From: Varroa destructor | Lineage: Eukaryota > Arthropoda > Arachnida > Mesostigmata > Varroidae | Direction of reading: 5' to 3' | DNA: 64,000 nt | NCBI RefSeq assembly: GCF_002443255.2 | Contig: NW_019211459.1 | Coordinates: forward strand, 21,664,147-21,728,146 | Shown: positions 26,501 through 41,500 of the stretch, piece after piece | Layout: every line of letters begins with the position of its first letter | Position numbering within the stretch: position 1 is the stretch's first letter | Program-made: the position numbers and the translations under genes | The notes under the pieces: model-generated | The model's database searches: none | Told to the model about the DNA's origin: nothing | The model's input: the letters and a program-made list of their open reading frames with translations, nothing else

Positions 26501-29500
26501 GTGTAGCGTAGCAGCCTTACCAGTATTGCGTCTCGTTCACGATCGCCCGGAACATGTAGATAATGTTCCGGGCTATCGTGAACTACACGTCTAACCCTAG
26601 CTTATGTCGTATTTAGTGGAACCGCATAGCATAATAGGTGTCTAAGAAAGTGACTCGTGCAGAAAGGTAAGAATGTGTCGGCTTCGGCCCATATTAAGGC
26701 TAGCTCATCCCAGTGCAAAACAACACTAACCCTAAAAATATTAGCCTAATCCATCTACGTTGAGCGGCCTTTTTGAATCGTACAAATCCGCTACCCCAGA
26801 GTATTAGTTGTTAGCAGAAGTAAACAAACGGATTCCATTATAATCAAAGAGGGAAATACGCAAGTTTTATATAAACTTGTTATCTCTCTCTTTATCTGGG
26901 AAACTCTACATTGTACTACACAAAACCAAGAATTGCCAAGTTAGTAGTTTGTCAAATCTTCAAGCTAAAAAAAAACTTACTCGCGGGTGGTTAAATAAAT
27001 AATGCCAGTTCGACACCTTGAAGTTTTCAAGCCTTGCTGCAGAATTAGATCGAAGGGCAGCTTGTAGTCCAGCGTACTCAAAAGTTAACCAAATCAACTT
27101 TGATACAGGACGGTTGTTTGTGGCCGTAATATCGAACTGTATCCGACAGATTTAGAGATTAAGTAATATTTTAGCTACGCGCCGCTAGGAAGCGCAACTG
27201 GCTGGTAAATACCCCTGTCTAGAAATTTGTTGGTGAAAATTGATCAAAGTAAAGTCCAGAGGAAATGAGTTCAAAAGAAAAAACACCTTGTAGTTTCAAA
27301 CATTACCACTCAGCAAACAAGTTTGTTCCTCCAAAGGCCACAGCGGTGCGGAAGTATATTGAAGATTGGTGAAGACATCAGACAAAAAGGCGCGAAAACA
27401 AAAGCGCAGTAAAAGCGCAGGTGTAAACATTTCAACAATGGAGCCTGGAGTATTGAAGACCAGTGAGGAGGTAAACATACACATAGGAACTCAACAGATA
27501 AGAATGCATTGCAGTAATCGAAAAGGCTTTTCACAAAAGCAGAACTTGAAATCTAAGGGCTCTATCGGCCAAAAGTGGAATTTCACATATAACATGTTAC
27601 GGAGGCGTAACCCGAATATTAAAATTACGGAGACTGGGTAGAAAATGGGTTTTGTATATTGACTGCAGGCCAGTTGAAAATTGATGAGGTGTATTCCACG
27701 TGCAATTTAGGAAGCTTCACTCAACAAAAACCTACGCGGACCACACGGTTGCCCGGTTGCACGGACGAGGTATGATTAAATAGCTATTGCCAGACAGAGA
27801 AGAACCAGATAAATGCATGGTGTCGTTCTGTAGAAAAATTGTGTTCGGTGACAGTGTCGGGTAGGCTCAAGCATAACGTAATAGTAGTATATGCAACGGA
27901 CGTAATGACGTAACGTCTACTAATACGAGACACTAGTCAAAAATAAATCGAGTCCGTTATATCGAGTTCTTCAAGGGACTCATGAATATTTAGGTAGGAC
28001 AATTAAAAGCGGGCAATCTGATTACTTGGTGATAATGGTATGACTTTATCGCGACCTTTTGAATTTAACAGACCGGTTCACGTGCACAAAACCTGCTTAG
28101 AGTCACAATGCGCTTCTGGCATTTCAAAACCCCTTCTCTGTCGAGAAGCCACTAAGAGGACTTCAAAAAGGCAACTTTCACAACCTACCGATAAGAGAGC
28201 CCTTTCCGTGATTGTTTGAAACTGCATTCTCTCCTATTACAGCTAATAGGACATCGTCTAATAGGTGAAGCTTGTATTTGACTCTTCGCAAGGAACCATC
28301 GGCCTAACCAAACATGATCCGTTCGATTGGCCAGGTCCGAAGCTTCTTGTCTTATCAATGGGGCCAGTTGATTCTGCTTGCCCATGTGACGGAATTATAG
28401 TATCAGGCTAACCCAAATATCAGCTTGCATGTACATAAAACACTATGTTTCTGTGTCGTCAATATATGTTTTAGTCGATATAACTAAAGTTTCGACGAGT
28501 ACGCGCTATCGCAGGTAATTGAAGCGTAGAGCGTTATAGCTTATCTTATTTCTAAGCTTGAACGAATTACGTCCAACGTTTTCTTACCTTTCGAGTTATA
28601 AAGTTGCCTATGTAAAATTTTACTGATGGCTTACGATAGCCAAAGAGACAAATTATACAGACAAAATAATTAGACATACCATTAGAATCAGCTCCGGCAG
28701 GGTCGGACTCATTTGAAGATGAAACTTCCTGTTTGGGCGCTTTCAACGCAGCACTGTAAGCAATTGTAGGTAAATTGCAGTAAGAACTTTTGTAAGAACC
28801 GACCCAACTAACTATTTAGTGCCGGGCTAAAGGGTAAACACTGTTCAATCAAACCGCGTGGCAGTGGGAGATCCAAAAGGCATAGAAGTGTTTTCGATTA
28901 GTAAGTAACAAGAGGCCGACTGTGACGATACCGTTTTATCTCATAATAACTCACATAACAATTACTGTTTACTGGATATCGTCAGTTCTTCACACTGATA
29001 CAAAACTATCCACCAGTCAAACAGATGCGTCGTCACCCTAGCTACATATTAAAATCGAACAAGAAGACGAGCGTCGCGCAAATGGCATTTGTTAGTGGTT
29101 ACTCTTTCGTAAATATTTCAATGTTAACAACGCGACACGGGAATGGATACAAAAAAAAAAAAAAAAAAAAAACAAAAAGTGTTGTTCGTTAGAGATGTAA
29201 ACATGATTGAATGAACTGGAACACAAGTCTGTCTTCTACCAAGAGAATCTGAACAAATGTACATTGATTAGTTTCGGGTGTTTGTTCTAATGCTAATAGT
29301 CGAGACAGTGTCGATCAAGCGGAGCTGAGATTATAAAGGGTCTCGTACCCCGAAGGTGGAAGATTTTTACCCCCGGCGACATTTTCCATTCCACTTGGAA
29401 AGGACGTTGCTCCAATTGAGTCTTTGACGTGTTGTCCTTTAAAGAAAAAGATTACATGTTCAAGGGTTAATACCGCATAGACAGAATTTGAAAGGACATG

Positions 29501-32500
29501 TGTTTTTATACCAGTTTCGATTCTATACAAGATATGCAAGCTTTGGTTCTAACCTGGTGCTGCAGACAATGTCTTACTTCGGAGCGGCTGTATCGTGGGT
29601 TGTTTATGTTCATCTGCAATCTTTTTGCTGCTATAGCTTTGCTTTCCTCCGTTCTTTTTTAGGTACGAAAACGGTCGCCGGTCCCGTTCCTCGCTTCGCG
29701 CTTTCGGTGTGTCGCTACCTCGATTTGGTCCGGTAGCAGTGGCAAACTGGGGTTCACCTTCACCCGGACTTCGTTTCCGACTAAGGCTTCGGGCTTTACG
29801 TGAGGGCAACTCTGCTCGACGTTTTCGTGTACTTTTATCCTTGCTAACTTCTTTGCCGTCCTTGACAGCGGTGTCAAAAGTCTCCGTTTCCCCGCCTAAT
29901 AGTCAAAGCAAATAAGTTGGTATTTGTGGTGTGATAACCTGAACATCACACTGCCAACTACTAGTCATTCTTGCACTGTATATTACAATATAACAAACTA
30001 GTTGGCAAGAAAGACCCCTATAAGGTTTGCCCTTAGCACAGTCGTTTTTCAGAGTGGCATGTAAATTTAAATGCACCTTTTTCCGACAGCTTAGTTGTAG
30101 TCGAAGTCTGCTGCAGCCTTCCTGACATTTTGTCGACGAGCGTGATCTTTTGTGATCTTACTGGTTGATCTGCTAAGCCGAAAGTTACCCCTCTGTCACT
30201 TAGAGGGACAGCACTTTCCTATTTCAGAAGAAAAAAATACATCAGAATATCGTTCACCGGTAGTTTCCAGTTACCTTGCTACCAAAGCTGTATAGGACGT
30301 ACAACTCGAAATATTTATTTAGTTAGCTATCTTGCCATATTTGTGTATTGGATAGCAAGTTACCTACAGTAAGAGCCTCACAATCGTCTGAAGGCCTCAG
30401 TTTTAAGGGCGTGTTGACATTTTATCAATGTAAATCTCGTGATTTTTTTTAGGAACACTAGGGTAAATATTTGAACTAAATGGAAACCAAATACTCGTAT
30501 CTGAGAACTTATCAGGTTCAAAGGAAGTTTTTTTTACAAAAATGGTTTTTAAAGATCTACCATTCAAACATTAAGCATAAGAAATATTTATACAAACAAG
30601 TAAACAATGAAGTAGAAGCAGCCAAGGCGCTGTCGATTCATTAAGAAACAGCGTGGTAACTCACTTTAGTTACAACATCTTTTTTGGGAGTCGAGACGTC
30701 TTTAAAGGAGCTCGACACCCCTGTCTGGTGTTCACTGTTGCTAATATCACGCTCTTGTTCGCGCATACTTTGCTGAACTCGGTCTTTGTCTTCGGCACCT
30801 TCGATACTAGATTCGGCAGTACCGTGTTTCCCCACCGATGGCGATCGATGCCTTTAATTATTATATGCTCAATTACTATATGTATTTTGTATTGTATAAG
30901 AATTCCCGCGCAATGTCTCACGTTGTTAGAGTAAGCCAGGCTTGTTCTGTGATAATGCATGCAAAAGTGAAGTTAGCACAGCAAGCCTGCGCTAAGCCTT
31001 TCTCTCAACTCGATATATATATTGAGCTTTTTCAACAAATTTCCGACATGTCAAATGTGGTTTGAAATGTGTCACCTTGGAAGTGTCGGCTTCGTGGGCG
31101 GCCGCAGGCCTATAGCACGTCTCGTACGCGAAGGCATAGGTCCTTCTTCAAAAAGTCGTTCCTCTCCACCTCCACCGAGTTGTATCCCCGCTTGACCCTC
31201 TTCCCGGTTTCCAATTCTGGGTAACACTCGTTTTTGAGCGCCAGTGGTACTGAGCCCCTTAGCACCACTCACGGCCTCACGTTCGCCCGGCAATTTTACA
31301 GGAGTGTCGTCCAATATGCGTCTTTCGGCTGGTTTCATATTGTTAACGTTCGCCTTTCGGCCGATTGCCTGCTTGCTTGGGGATGGAGTCCTTTGACTCG
31401 CCACACCCACTGGTCGTGACAGCGCCGTTGACGTCGACGGCGGCGGTGGAAGCGTAACTGTCTGAAAGGATGAAGGGCCACTTGAGCCTGCGGTTGTTAC
31501 GTGACCAAATGACGGGTCAAGTGGAGAGGCGGTTGAAGAGGGAGCCGATGACCCGCCAGCCGTCTCCGGATCAGCCGCTGTTGCTACATCTCGCAGTTGT
31601 CCATAGAGGTAACGTTCGAACTCTCGGAAGGTGTAAGAGCCAGCATAGTCACGCATACCGGGCGCCAGAACCTCCAAGCGAAAATGATCAACCATTCGCT
31701 TTACCAGAACGTTTTCATTTGTCTGCTTGGAACGGATCTGGTGCCGTTTCAATTCTTGGAGTTCGCTGAACAGCTTATGCTCGAGTCGGTACCTTTGCGA
31801 GAAAACAATCGTGGCACGCTTCTGTTGAAAGTAGTTGACTGCTGACGGCAGGTAGTCATTTGCCTGTGGGTTTTTTCGATTTTTGATAGGATTTCACTCA
31901 AAAATAAAAGTTAACAGATTTAAAACGCGCTTACCTGCGAATGCTATCGCCAACCGTCTTGACGATATCTTCGTTGACATTTTGGGTATGCCCTCGAAAT
32001 CCTGCTCCGGCGAGGGAGTCGAGGTGGTGTTCGAGATGATGTGGTTGTTTTCGCTGCACCTTTCGAGGCCGGGTGAGGTCAGAATCATCGGCCATTGTAC
32101 CTGGCCTAACATGCAAGCCGAAGCAGAAAGCGAAGCACTGGAGGAAATCTGTGTATATGTTATTTCGAGGTAGATGACTGCTGTAGCAATGTACGCCTCA
32201 TAAGCTTATATTACTGTAGAATACAGCCATCGAAAAAATCTGCGAAGTCTAATATTATAGGAAAAAAAACGGGTTCTCATCGATAATATAATAAATAATT
32301 TTAATAAGGTAAGAAAACGTATATGGTCTGCTCACGATAACAGTTTTAGTAGTGTATGCTATAATTCATGAATAATTAATATTTCACTACATTATAATGA
32401 AAAATCCTACCTGTGATATTGGGGTAACTGTTCACCTACGGCGGCCATAGCGTTCGCATATTTTCGTTGTATTTCCGAGCTTTGATTGCTTTCGGGCATA

Positions 32501-35500
32501 GCACTATGTGGACTTCCAAGATTCGTTTCGGTCCGCTGAAATTGATAGAAATTAATGTTTGTAATACAATGTAATTAATAATTGTATTAGTGTAAGAAAA
32601 TTTGGTAGTCCCATAAATTTCAGGTAACTGAATTCGAGGAAACGTAAATTGTTTTTAATACGACGTACTTTCTCGTAGATTTCATTAAACGTATGATATG
32701 GTGTTAGAAGTTGCAAGAATAATATAGAAGTATGTATTATTAGTAGAATGAAGTAATAACGGAATATTGCTTCAACTACGCTTTTTCGTCCAAACAGTCT
32801 GCGCTAGCACTCACAATCAGCTGTCTCTCGATGTCGGCTACCATGTCGCTGGTAATATCACCTCTGGTGATGTCAGGCATTGGTTGCTCTCCTAATGAAA
32901 CAGGTGTACCCGCGTCCAGCTCGACGCCCAGATCAACTGAACTTGAAGTGCGACTTTCAGCATCTGCGTCTCCTGTCGCAGCAGCGGCATCATCCGAAGG
33001 ACGACTATTTTCCTGTAGATTTCGGTCGGACCTTGATCGGGGATCAGATTCTTCCCGTTCGTTAGCGTGTTCACTTGGAGGAGTGCTATAGGCTGCTATC
33101 TTAATCGGACTAGTGGATCGATCAAACTTTATGGTCTTTCTCGATACTGGACGCGAGCTGCCGACGTGGGCATCAACACATTCTACCGGCGTGCCCACGG
33201 CCGTTGACGTACTGCAGAATCATAGTAATAATCAATGAGGCACACTGTACAAGTTTGCATCGATGGGTTGCGATAAACTGTACCATATAATAACTGTATC
33301 TTGCCATTAATTTTTGATGTGTGCTGCAAAACGGCTCACCCAATAGACGCCCGAATCCGCATCGAAACTCCGATGGACTATAGACGATTGATGAACGATG
33401 CTGATAGTTTGGAATATTTTAAGTTGTGTGTATCGGGCAATGAATGTTGGCAGCACTAAGTGTACCGCGTGCTATCTGCTTTAAGTGCACGTCACATAAT
33501 ATATGCATATAACAAAATTTCTTAACTATACCAATATGGTCGGCACTTATTTACATTTGCTAGCGGAAGAATGATGATTTCGACAATTTGTATATATTCA
33601 CTGCGTACCTTTTTAAAGCCAAAAATTGAACCTGATACGAACAAGGTCGATGTTTGTTATAACTAACCTGATTGGTTTCGGCCTGTCGGAGGTAGAAGCA
33701 CCACTCACGGTATCATTAATAGCATCCATAGTTAGGTCGGTCATTGCTTCTCCGTCAGTCATGTCCGCATGTCTCTCAAGGGGTGAGATAACAATGGGAC
33801 TACAAGGCGTGTCCTCAGTTGGGGGTGGTGGTATTGTTTGGACGCCCTGTGATTCGTGTGCGAGAGTGGCCATGGGGGAGGAGGCCGTATCCTCGGTGTC
33901 AAGGACGGCAGCATCATCCGCGCCGCCGACAGCTACGTCCTATGAAACGGAAACGCAGAACAAAATATTCAATACACATCATACCCATGTATTACACCTG
34001 TTTTGACGACATTTTTGGTGTAAGAAGTCATTTAGGAGCCTATAGGTCAAGGTGTAATAACATCCATAATGATGACTACGGACATAATTATCAAAAGTGT
34101 CATGGTGGAAGATGAGCCTGATTCGCTTACTCGAGCCTTCGCCTTTCGCTCTAGTACGTCACCTTTTCAAATGGAGCGTCCAACCAAGCTACCTAAACTC
34201 GATTTTTGTATCGTTGCGTAACCTAACATTAGGTTCCACCAGCACAAATTTGTGTATGGATCAGCATAATGTATGAACATTACACTGCAATAAACCCGTA
34301 CATTTATCAAATCTATTTCTAAATCACGGAACATTTCTAAAGAAGTAAAAGAAAGACTATTTCGAAACCTATAAGGAAAATTTCGGCTTTCTACGCCATG
34401 TTACTTCTTATAATATACGTATGTAACATTTCTGCGACGGAATGCGGTAGCTCAGAAAAAATACTGATATGGGTAGATACGATTACAATTCAAAGAAGTT
34501 TACATTTAACATGTTTTCCTCACTAGGTTAATTGATTGTCCGTTTGATATCCATTAATGTAGCAGAAAATATACGGAAATAATTGTACTAACGAGCGGTA
34601 AAACTTACGAAAACAATAAAGGCTTAACATAGTTTGTGCGCGGTAGGTTGTTGCATATATTGTATTGTTGTAGCTTTACTAAGTTTTACACATGGCTACC
34701 GTTCGAACGATATAGCTAGGATTACTAAGTAGGCACTTGAGAAAGTGCTATGACGCCTTTTCTACCCGTAAAATTTCCTAACAAAAACAAAAGTCTGACC
34801 TCATACTCTATCACTATTCGATAATCTCTTACCGACGTCGCGATAGTTTCAATTTGCGTATTGAGCCATGCAATAGGGCTTGTACTTGAATCTCTCAATT
34901 CTACGAAGGGCATCGCCGAAACAGCAGTGTCAGAAACTGTTTCGCCGATGAGGAAATAATCAACGCCGGGCAGCAACTCAGCATCCATGACTTTTCGAGC
35001 AAAGGCAGGCTCCTGCAAAGGGAACAAGGCCGAAGTAACGAACCACGCTCATAAAGACTGTACCTACATGAGTAATTTGGAAGATCTGTATTTGTCTTCG
35101 ATCGATCTGAGCGCTTTCCGTTAACTGTTAGGATGTAATATAGTAATAAATATTTCTATGTTGAAATATTTGTAATGAATGTCTATGAAAATATACTGAA
35201 TAACGTATTGTCTATAAAGTCTCGTTTAGTCTCTAGTTTAGGCTTTTCCTGCACCCAGTGAATTGTATCTCATATAGGTGCAGAGATTGAATTGTTCCTT
35301 GTGCCAATGCCGAAAGAGCCGTAGCTCAGATAGACGATTTTGGTGTGTAAACTGTGCCACTTACTGAGTAAATATTGATTCGGCATTAAAACTTACTTAT
35401 TCATTTTATTATATAATATACATTGAAAATAATCAATTAAATGAAGTAACTACGGCGAGAAGCGAGTACGACGGGTTGTGGTTACATAATCCTGCAGAGA

Positions 35501-38500
35501 ACAAACTTAAATTGTCTAGTTTTATAGGTAACCCCCGTTCAATTATGCGTATGTACATAATAGTATGTATCTGAAAATAAAAGGTTAAGAAAACATTTCT
35601 ATAAATATTTATCTTAAAAACGTCGAACTTGAGCTAAAACGTTGGAGCGCTATTGAAATTACAAGCAAAGTCTGCTGTCCCCTAAGGAAACTTTTCCGGA
35701 CCTAAATTTTTGCCTCACAATATATACATGCTATTGTTTAGACCTATATAGATATATATATATATATATATATATAAACAAGAGGACGTTACGCGCAGGC
35801 GGCTTTCGGAACCGCTAAGCTTTGCTTAATATCTGATAGGGTCCTTTTTTCGGGTGTCTCAGCTGGCAGATGTTTCCGTGATAGCGTAGTGGGTGACGCA
35901 TTTGCGTGGTAGTATTAGGGGTGCGTTGTGGTATAGGTCCGAATACGATATAGACACACTTTTTTGCGCTGGGAGCAAGTAATCTGTGCCGACGATCCCG
36001 AACTTTAGTTGAGCCACTCTAGCGCGCGGTATTTTAAATCCTATACAACGAACTTGGAAACTAGATTTTCTAGTTGGTATTGCCATTTAATCCAATTTCT
36101 ATATTCAAATTTGGGAGGATCCAAATTCGGACAAGTTTTGGCAAACTGCTTATCTTCGCGGATACGCATTGTTCTTTATCCTAGATACCCGAAAAGAGCC
36201 ATATTTTGATATAACAACTAAAAACTCATTAGAACAGTACATCGTTTCTGGAATTTCAGCGAATAGTGGTAGTTATCCATCTTTTTCGTTCCAGACGAAA
36301 CCAAACGGTTATTAAAAACCTTTTTTTTCCGAAATTGACAGCCTGTTTTGTTGCCAGTTATAAAAACCTTTAAAAGCCTTTAAAAGATCTGAGCAAAATT
36401 TCCAGGAAAAGAGCCCGAAGCTTCGCAAAGGGCTTAAAAATCCACATCTGGACCTTTATATAGAATCGAACGGCCGTTTTGATAAGCAGAATATTGATTG
36501 CCAACTTGATCGTCCAGAAAAACCCTAATGGTTGGCTCTTCTTGAGATCTTCTGCACCTCTTTGTTTATGCATTTTTAGGACCCTTGGTGCCCTATCCGC
36601 TCAGAATTTAATTCGTGCGGAGCTTTGCATAGACAGTGTATTTGAGCGATGCTTAAACAAGTTCAAGCAGATCCACGGCTTATACTAGTCGGAGTTAGTT
36701 CTGAATTTAAGGGAGAATATTTTTAAAATTATTTAAGTTACGTATAATGTAGAAACGATGAATAGAGGTGATTTAATTAGATACACGTGACCTTTAGGAG
36801 TGACACCTCTAACACATACAAAACATTTCGTTCATTTAAAGACAGATTAAGAAACGACTCATTCTGATATAGATGTTCTATCATACATGTACAGGATACG
36901 GCATCTAAATTAGGATTTTTAAAAATTTTTTTTTGTTTGTACCGTATCTAAAGCAGAAAAAAAATTTAGCTAAATTTTTTTGCATACAATTACGAAAAGT
37001 GTCACTCCTCATAATCATGTATATTTAATATAACCACCATGTACCGCGATTACAACTTCAGCTCGATACTGCTCAGTAGTCTTTTAAATATTCTCTTTTT
37101 AATCCGCAAGTAACTTTCCAATGATTACCATGTACCGAGAAATATAGGTAAATTTAAACTGATGGAAATGCAGTTCGCACGCTGCTATAGAGAATTCCCT
37201 TTAGGCGTGATAACGGACTAAAAGATCTAGAAATGCAACAGTTCCATTAATGGCCATGCAAAAAGTACCAAAAAAAAAACTAACCATTGGGGTTTATCTA
37301 AACGATAAAACTCTCTCTCTAGAAAGTGGCCATTAGTTTTTGTACAAAAAAAAATTCAGATGTTTCAACAATTGCTTTAGAACGGTTTCAGTGATCTTTA
37401 GCCCTCTGAATCTAAACTCTATCCAGTATCTTTCCGAATTTTTCATGGAAGATTTTCCCGGACTTTTTAGAACTCTCGTTACCATTAACGAAGACAGTGC
37501 ATTTCAGGCAAGGATGTATATTTTTTTTTAATACTGGATGGTGTTTCTTCAGCGAGGAGAGATTGCATTGCAAAAACGACGCATGATTTTCCGCCAAGTC
37601 CGCTTTCTTGTTCTAGAAAGGACTGGCTTCTGGTATCTGTGTCTAGTATGACGAGCACGCTGCCAAAGGCTGTCCCAGTTTAGGTGCCGTACGCTCTACG
37701 TACGTGTACCATACGCCTGTTAACCTAGCTAAACAAGTTTCGTTATCTCCATTGTCTCACAAGTGCTTCAGTAATCGTCGAACCTCATCTAAGTAACATC
37801 TCTTGCTTAATTATTATCAACAGTATGAACGGAAACAGCTAGTACGTTCGCGTCTCACCTTCTGGCGCTCTAAGATCGCCCGCAATCGTAGCTTGAGTAA
37901 GTTTAAGCTGACTCGTTTGTTGATGCCTATCTCAACTTCATTGAAACTGAACGCACTTCTAAGTTCACCTTTTGCCTAAGGGAAAAATGCAACTATCGCA
38001 CATGGACGGGTACACGTCGGTGGTGACCATGTTTAACACTGACACCGCACACCAAGCGTAGATTGGCGTTACACAAATATACTTACGTTTATAATAATAA
38101 TAAGAAAAAATATAGTGTTAATATCAAATATAGTGAACGGTGAACTTTATCGCATTCGACATGAGTGAGAACGACGAAAAGCTGCCGTTTATACAGCTAT
38201 CGTTTGTATATGTTTACACTTTGTGCTTTGCACACACACGTAATTGGATGGACAACAGTAAAGTGCGTACGAAGATAGCTTAAAAAAGGACAATGTATTA
38301 GAAGGACAAACCTGAACTGCCTCGACTGTGTCGAGTTCATCCAGCGGCTGTTGCCCCGATGTCTGCTGCTGTCCTTTAGGCGATGAAGTTGCCCGCGGTG
38401 GCGGAGGTCCACCTCCTCCACTCAGACCCTCACTAGCCTCTAACTAATAGCCAAACAGATAGGTCAAGGGCAATGAAACTGCACTAAATAGTGAAAATAC

Positions 38501-41500
38501 TACTGAACAGTGGTTATCAGCAAACACAAAACAGTACGAAGAAGCACGCTTGTTTTTTCAGGATGTGACAGGTACATACAAAACGACGCTGATTGATTAT
38601 GATAAGCTTATTCATCCAATGCATTAGAAAAGATGCATTTATAATTTTTCAATGATATGATGCTATCCGCAATTTGAAATGATGAATGAAGACACGGTAA
38701 GGATCGCATACCATTTGAAATCTGCTTACAGCTCTAGCCTTTTTCCGAACCCACTTCATGGGCCTATGGCACAGTAAAATATCGAATGTACATCTCAAAG
38801 CACAGGCTAACTCATAATGGCTCAGCATGTGGATAGCCCGTTGAGTAGCTTTTCAACCATTTTCTCTCGTACTGTGAACAATTTTACCGTCGATTAGCAT
38901 CGACATGTAAGGTGCGATGCTTTATATAGGTTAGCATATGAAATTAGCTCAGCTACTTGAAGAAGGAAGATCAATTTTTATCTGTGAATGACCAAAATTC
39001 TGTCTTCTTTCTTAATCTCATACATCTGCCAATAGGCAACCATATTGCAGTAAACTCCCCATCCCTAGTCACGATCATATTTGGCTTTATTCGACGCTGA
39101 TGAGTTCTACAAACATATTTTAATCTTGTCATTGAGACGAATTCCTATACGATGTTATCGCTTTGCTCCATGCTCTGTGTACGTAACGATTGCGACAAGC
39201 TGATTCTGATGTACAAGCAAGCATATCATCGAACTGTTTTTTTCAACTAAACTTCGTTGATGTCTCATTTGTGTTACTTCAAGAGATTCAACATTAACGG
39301 CAAACAATATTGATTCCCTTACACCTGTTATAGCAACGTCCACAGTTTCCGCCGTCGACATCTTCCGCGCTCGGCTGTCCGTCCTTGAAGCATCAGTTTC
39401 ATCGTCAGGGTATACCTGTAGGTTGCTTCCGTCCACGGGGTCTACACCAGACCCAATATTCGATGTCAGTAGAACATTGTTTTCGTTCTCATCTTGTACA
39501 ACGTTGCTGAAAGAGAAAGGCGCCAAAATGAAAACGGTTTGGCTAAAATTACTACCAACGATGCTGAAGAAAATTACTTCTTCATTGGGATGCGGCTTCC
39601 GATTGCAATGGACATAGTGATCTTCGGACGCGGCATGTTCATATTTAGGAAATCTTTATATTCGCACGAAATGTTAGCGATCGTGATACGTTTTCAAATG
39701 CTCCAAGTGATTTTGTTTATTTTTAAGAAAACTGATATTGAAACATGGCACAGCAACCAGTTACACGTACATGGTGGATGCTATATATTTAAACGTCCTG
39801 TTAATATCAAGTTCCACATCGGACAGGTATTCCAAAGCAAAAGCGACAAGACCTGCTTCAAGGTACTAGCGAGTCCTATGTAAACAGTCTCTGAAAACCG
39901 TAACGAGTAATAACCGATTCAGCCTTCTGTGAAGTTCTTCGGCCACAGAAAAGTAAATGACCGAGGAACTCACACACGGATATAATACATACCCGATTTT
40001 CCCATGGACGCTTGTCGTTGGTTGATCAAGGCCCCATTAAGGTAAACGTGGAAAATGGAAACCAAACAAGATGCGTTACAATTGAAAAGGGTTTCAATAT
40101 ATTTTATATTTCATTTTGAATGCTTTTCTCTGCTGTTTACTCCTAAACAAAATCAGTATTCGTGTTGTCAATATTTATAAAAATCCGCTTCATCTGGCCA
40201 ATATGGGAACAAACTGCGCAGACAAACCGGCCCTTGATCGGATTCGAAGTTGACATCCTTGATCGACGTTTGCTGGTTAAAAATGGCTGGTATTGAGGCT
40301 TCTCTATTGTGCATCGCCTTCCTTAGTTTGTATGTTAGTTATTATAGTTGCTATGATACATGGATTTTTGAACATGTCTTTAGTGAATGCAGGGCGGAGA
40401 CGTATTTTTTTTATACGTTTTTTTTTAATTGTTAATCAAATGCGTAAAATCGATCTCAAGACGCATAAGCAGCAATGAACAAACGTGGTTCAGATATGGC
40501 CATGTTACCAGATTAGCGATAGTTGACAAAAAATTTATTTGTTGGAAATTAGCATTTCTAAGGCTTTTAGGTAGAGTCAGATTGGTAAGTGTGCGACCTT
40601 ATGGAAATGTTCGAATGTTTGCCTCCGTCTATTGATCAGTGTTTTTCTAGACCATTTTAGCCAATTAATCTACGAGATCAAATTGATTTCAGGTCATTAC
40701 AACAGCGTTGCAACAAGTTTGTCTGTATTGAATGAAATCTTGTTTTTTTTTCCTAACTACCCTCAATTAGAGATATTACTCTAATCAATCTTTTCACTGA
40801 TCGATTGTCAGTTTTGGCCCTGAAGAAGAGACGCATGTTTCAGAAACGCAATATAAGCAAGCTTATAGAACACTGTGCATTATGTAAGTATATTTTATAA
40901 TCCAATATCGTTTCGAAGCTCGTCTTCAATAGCTTCATCCCTCAACGCCACGGGTAGCTTCGAAGACGGTAGGTTCTCAGTAAAATCTTTACTTAGGCAA
41001 ATGTTTCAAGTCAGACTCAGCAGATTCCCACAGTGGAACGTAAGTCATTGCTTTGAGTGACAACAATGCCACGGTTCCCTCTTTCTCATGTCACATATAT
41101 GGCAGACCTACTGCGGCCTACCAGGTCCATGTTGTACGATCTGGGCGTAAGAAGACGCCCCTGACTCACCGAAGCGCATTTTGCTTAGCTTACGTATTTC
41201 ATTCGCAAGCTCGTGCGCCATCCCCGCCCATTAGACAGAGTCTGCTTTCGTTTGAAGACCTTCTTATAACTTAGGTCTAATCTCGTATGACACGAGAGTA
41301 CATCTGTTGTCTAGCAGCTATAACTTGCGCCGTTTTCCGTGAAACAACATACTCTATTAAGCCTTGGCAAATGTTCATCTTTCCACACAACATTAAGGTA
41401 TTTTTCACAAACATCATTTCAAACACGCATGAAACAAGTAACAAAAACCCTGGTTTGCCAATTGTTGTCTAATTTAGTAAATAGAAATTACATTTTAGCG

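Larger units (their letters stand above)
35013..38311 (-). other. 3.3-kb intron of the ankyrin gene
   Basis: The intron between exons 14 and 15, phase 0. It contains two tRNA-like repeats and an AT microsatellite. No further exon is needed by phase. Confidence 0.65.

Noticed and set aside
31470..31845. Long plus-strand frames opposite exon 20
   Set aside because: Antisense shadows of GC-richer coding sequence; no splice signals or domains on the plus strand.
32815..33091. Plus-strand Ser/Ala-rich frame opposite exon 17
   Set aside because: Antisense shadow; the minus-strand exon has strong acceptor and donor sites and fits both neighbours' phases.
39494..39883. 129-codon plus-strand open frame, the longest on that strand outside exons
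   Set aside because: It begins on the antisense strand of ankyrin exon 13, has no domain or compositional sign of coding, and is within the length expected by chance for 64 kb in six frames.
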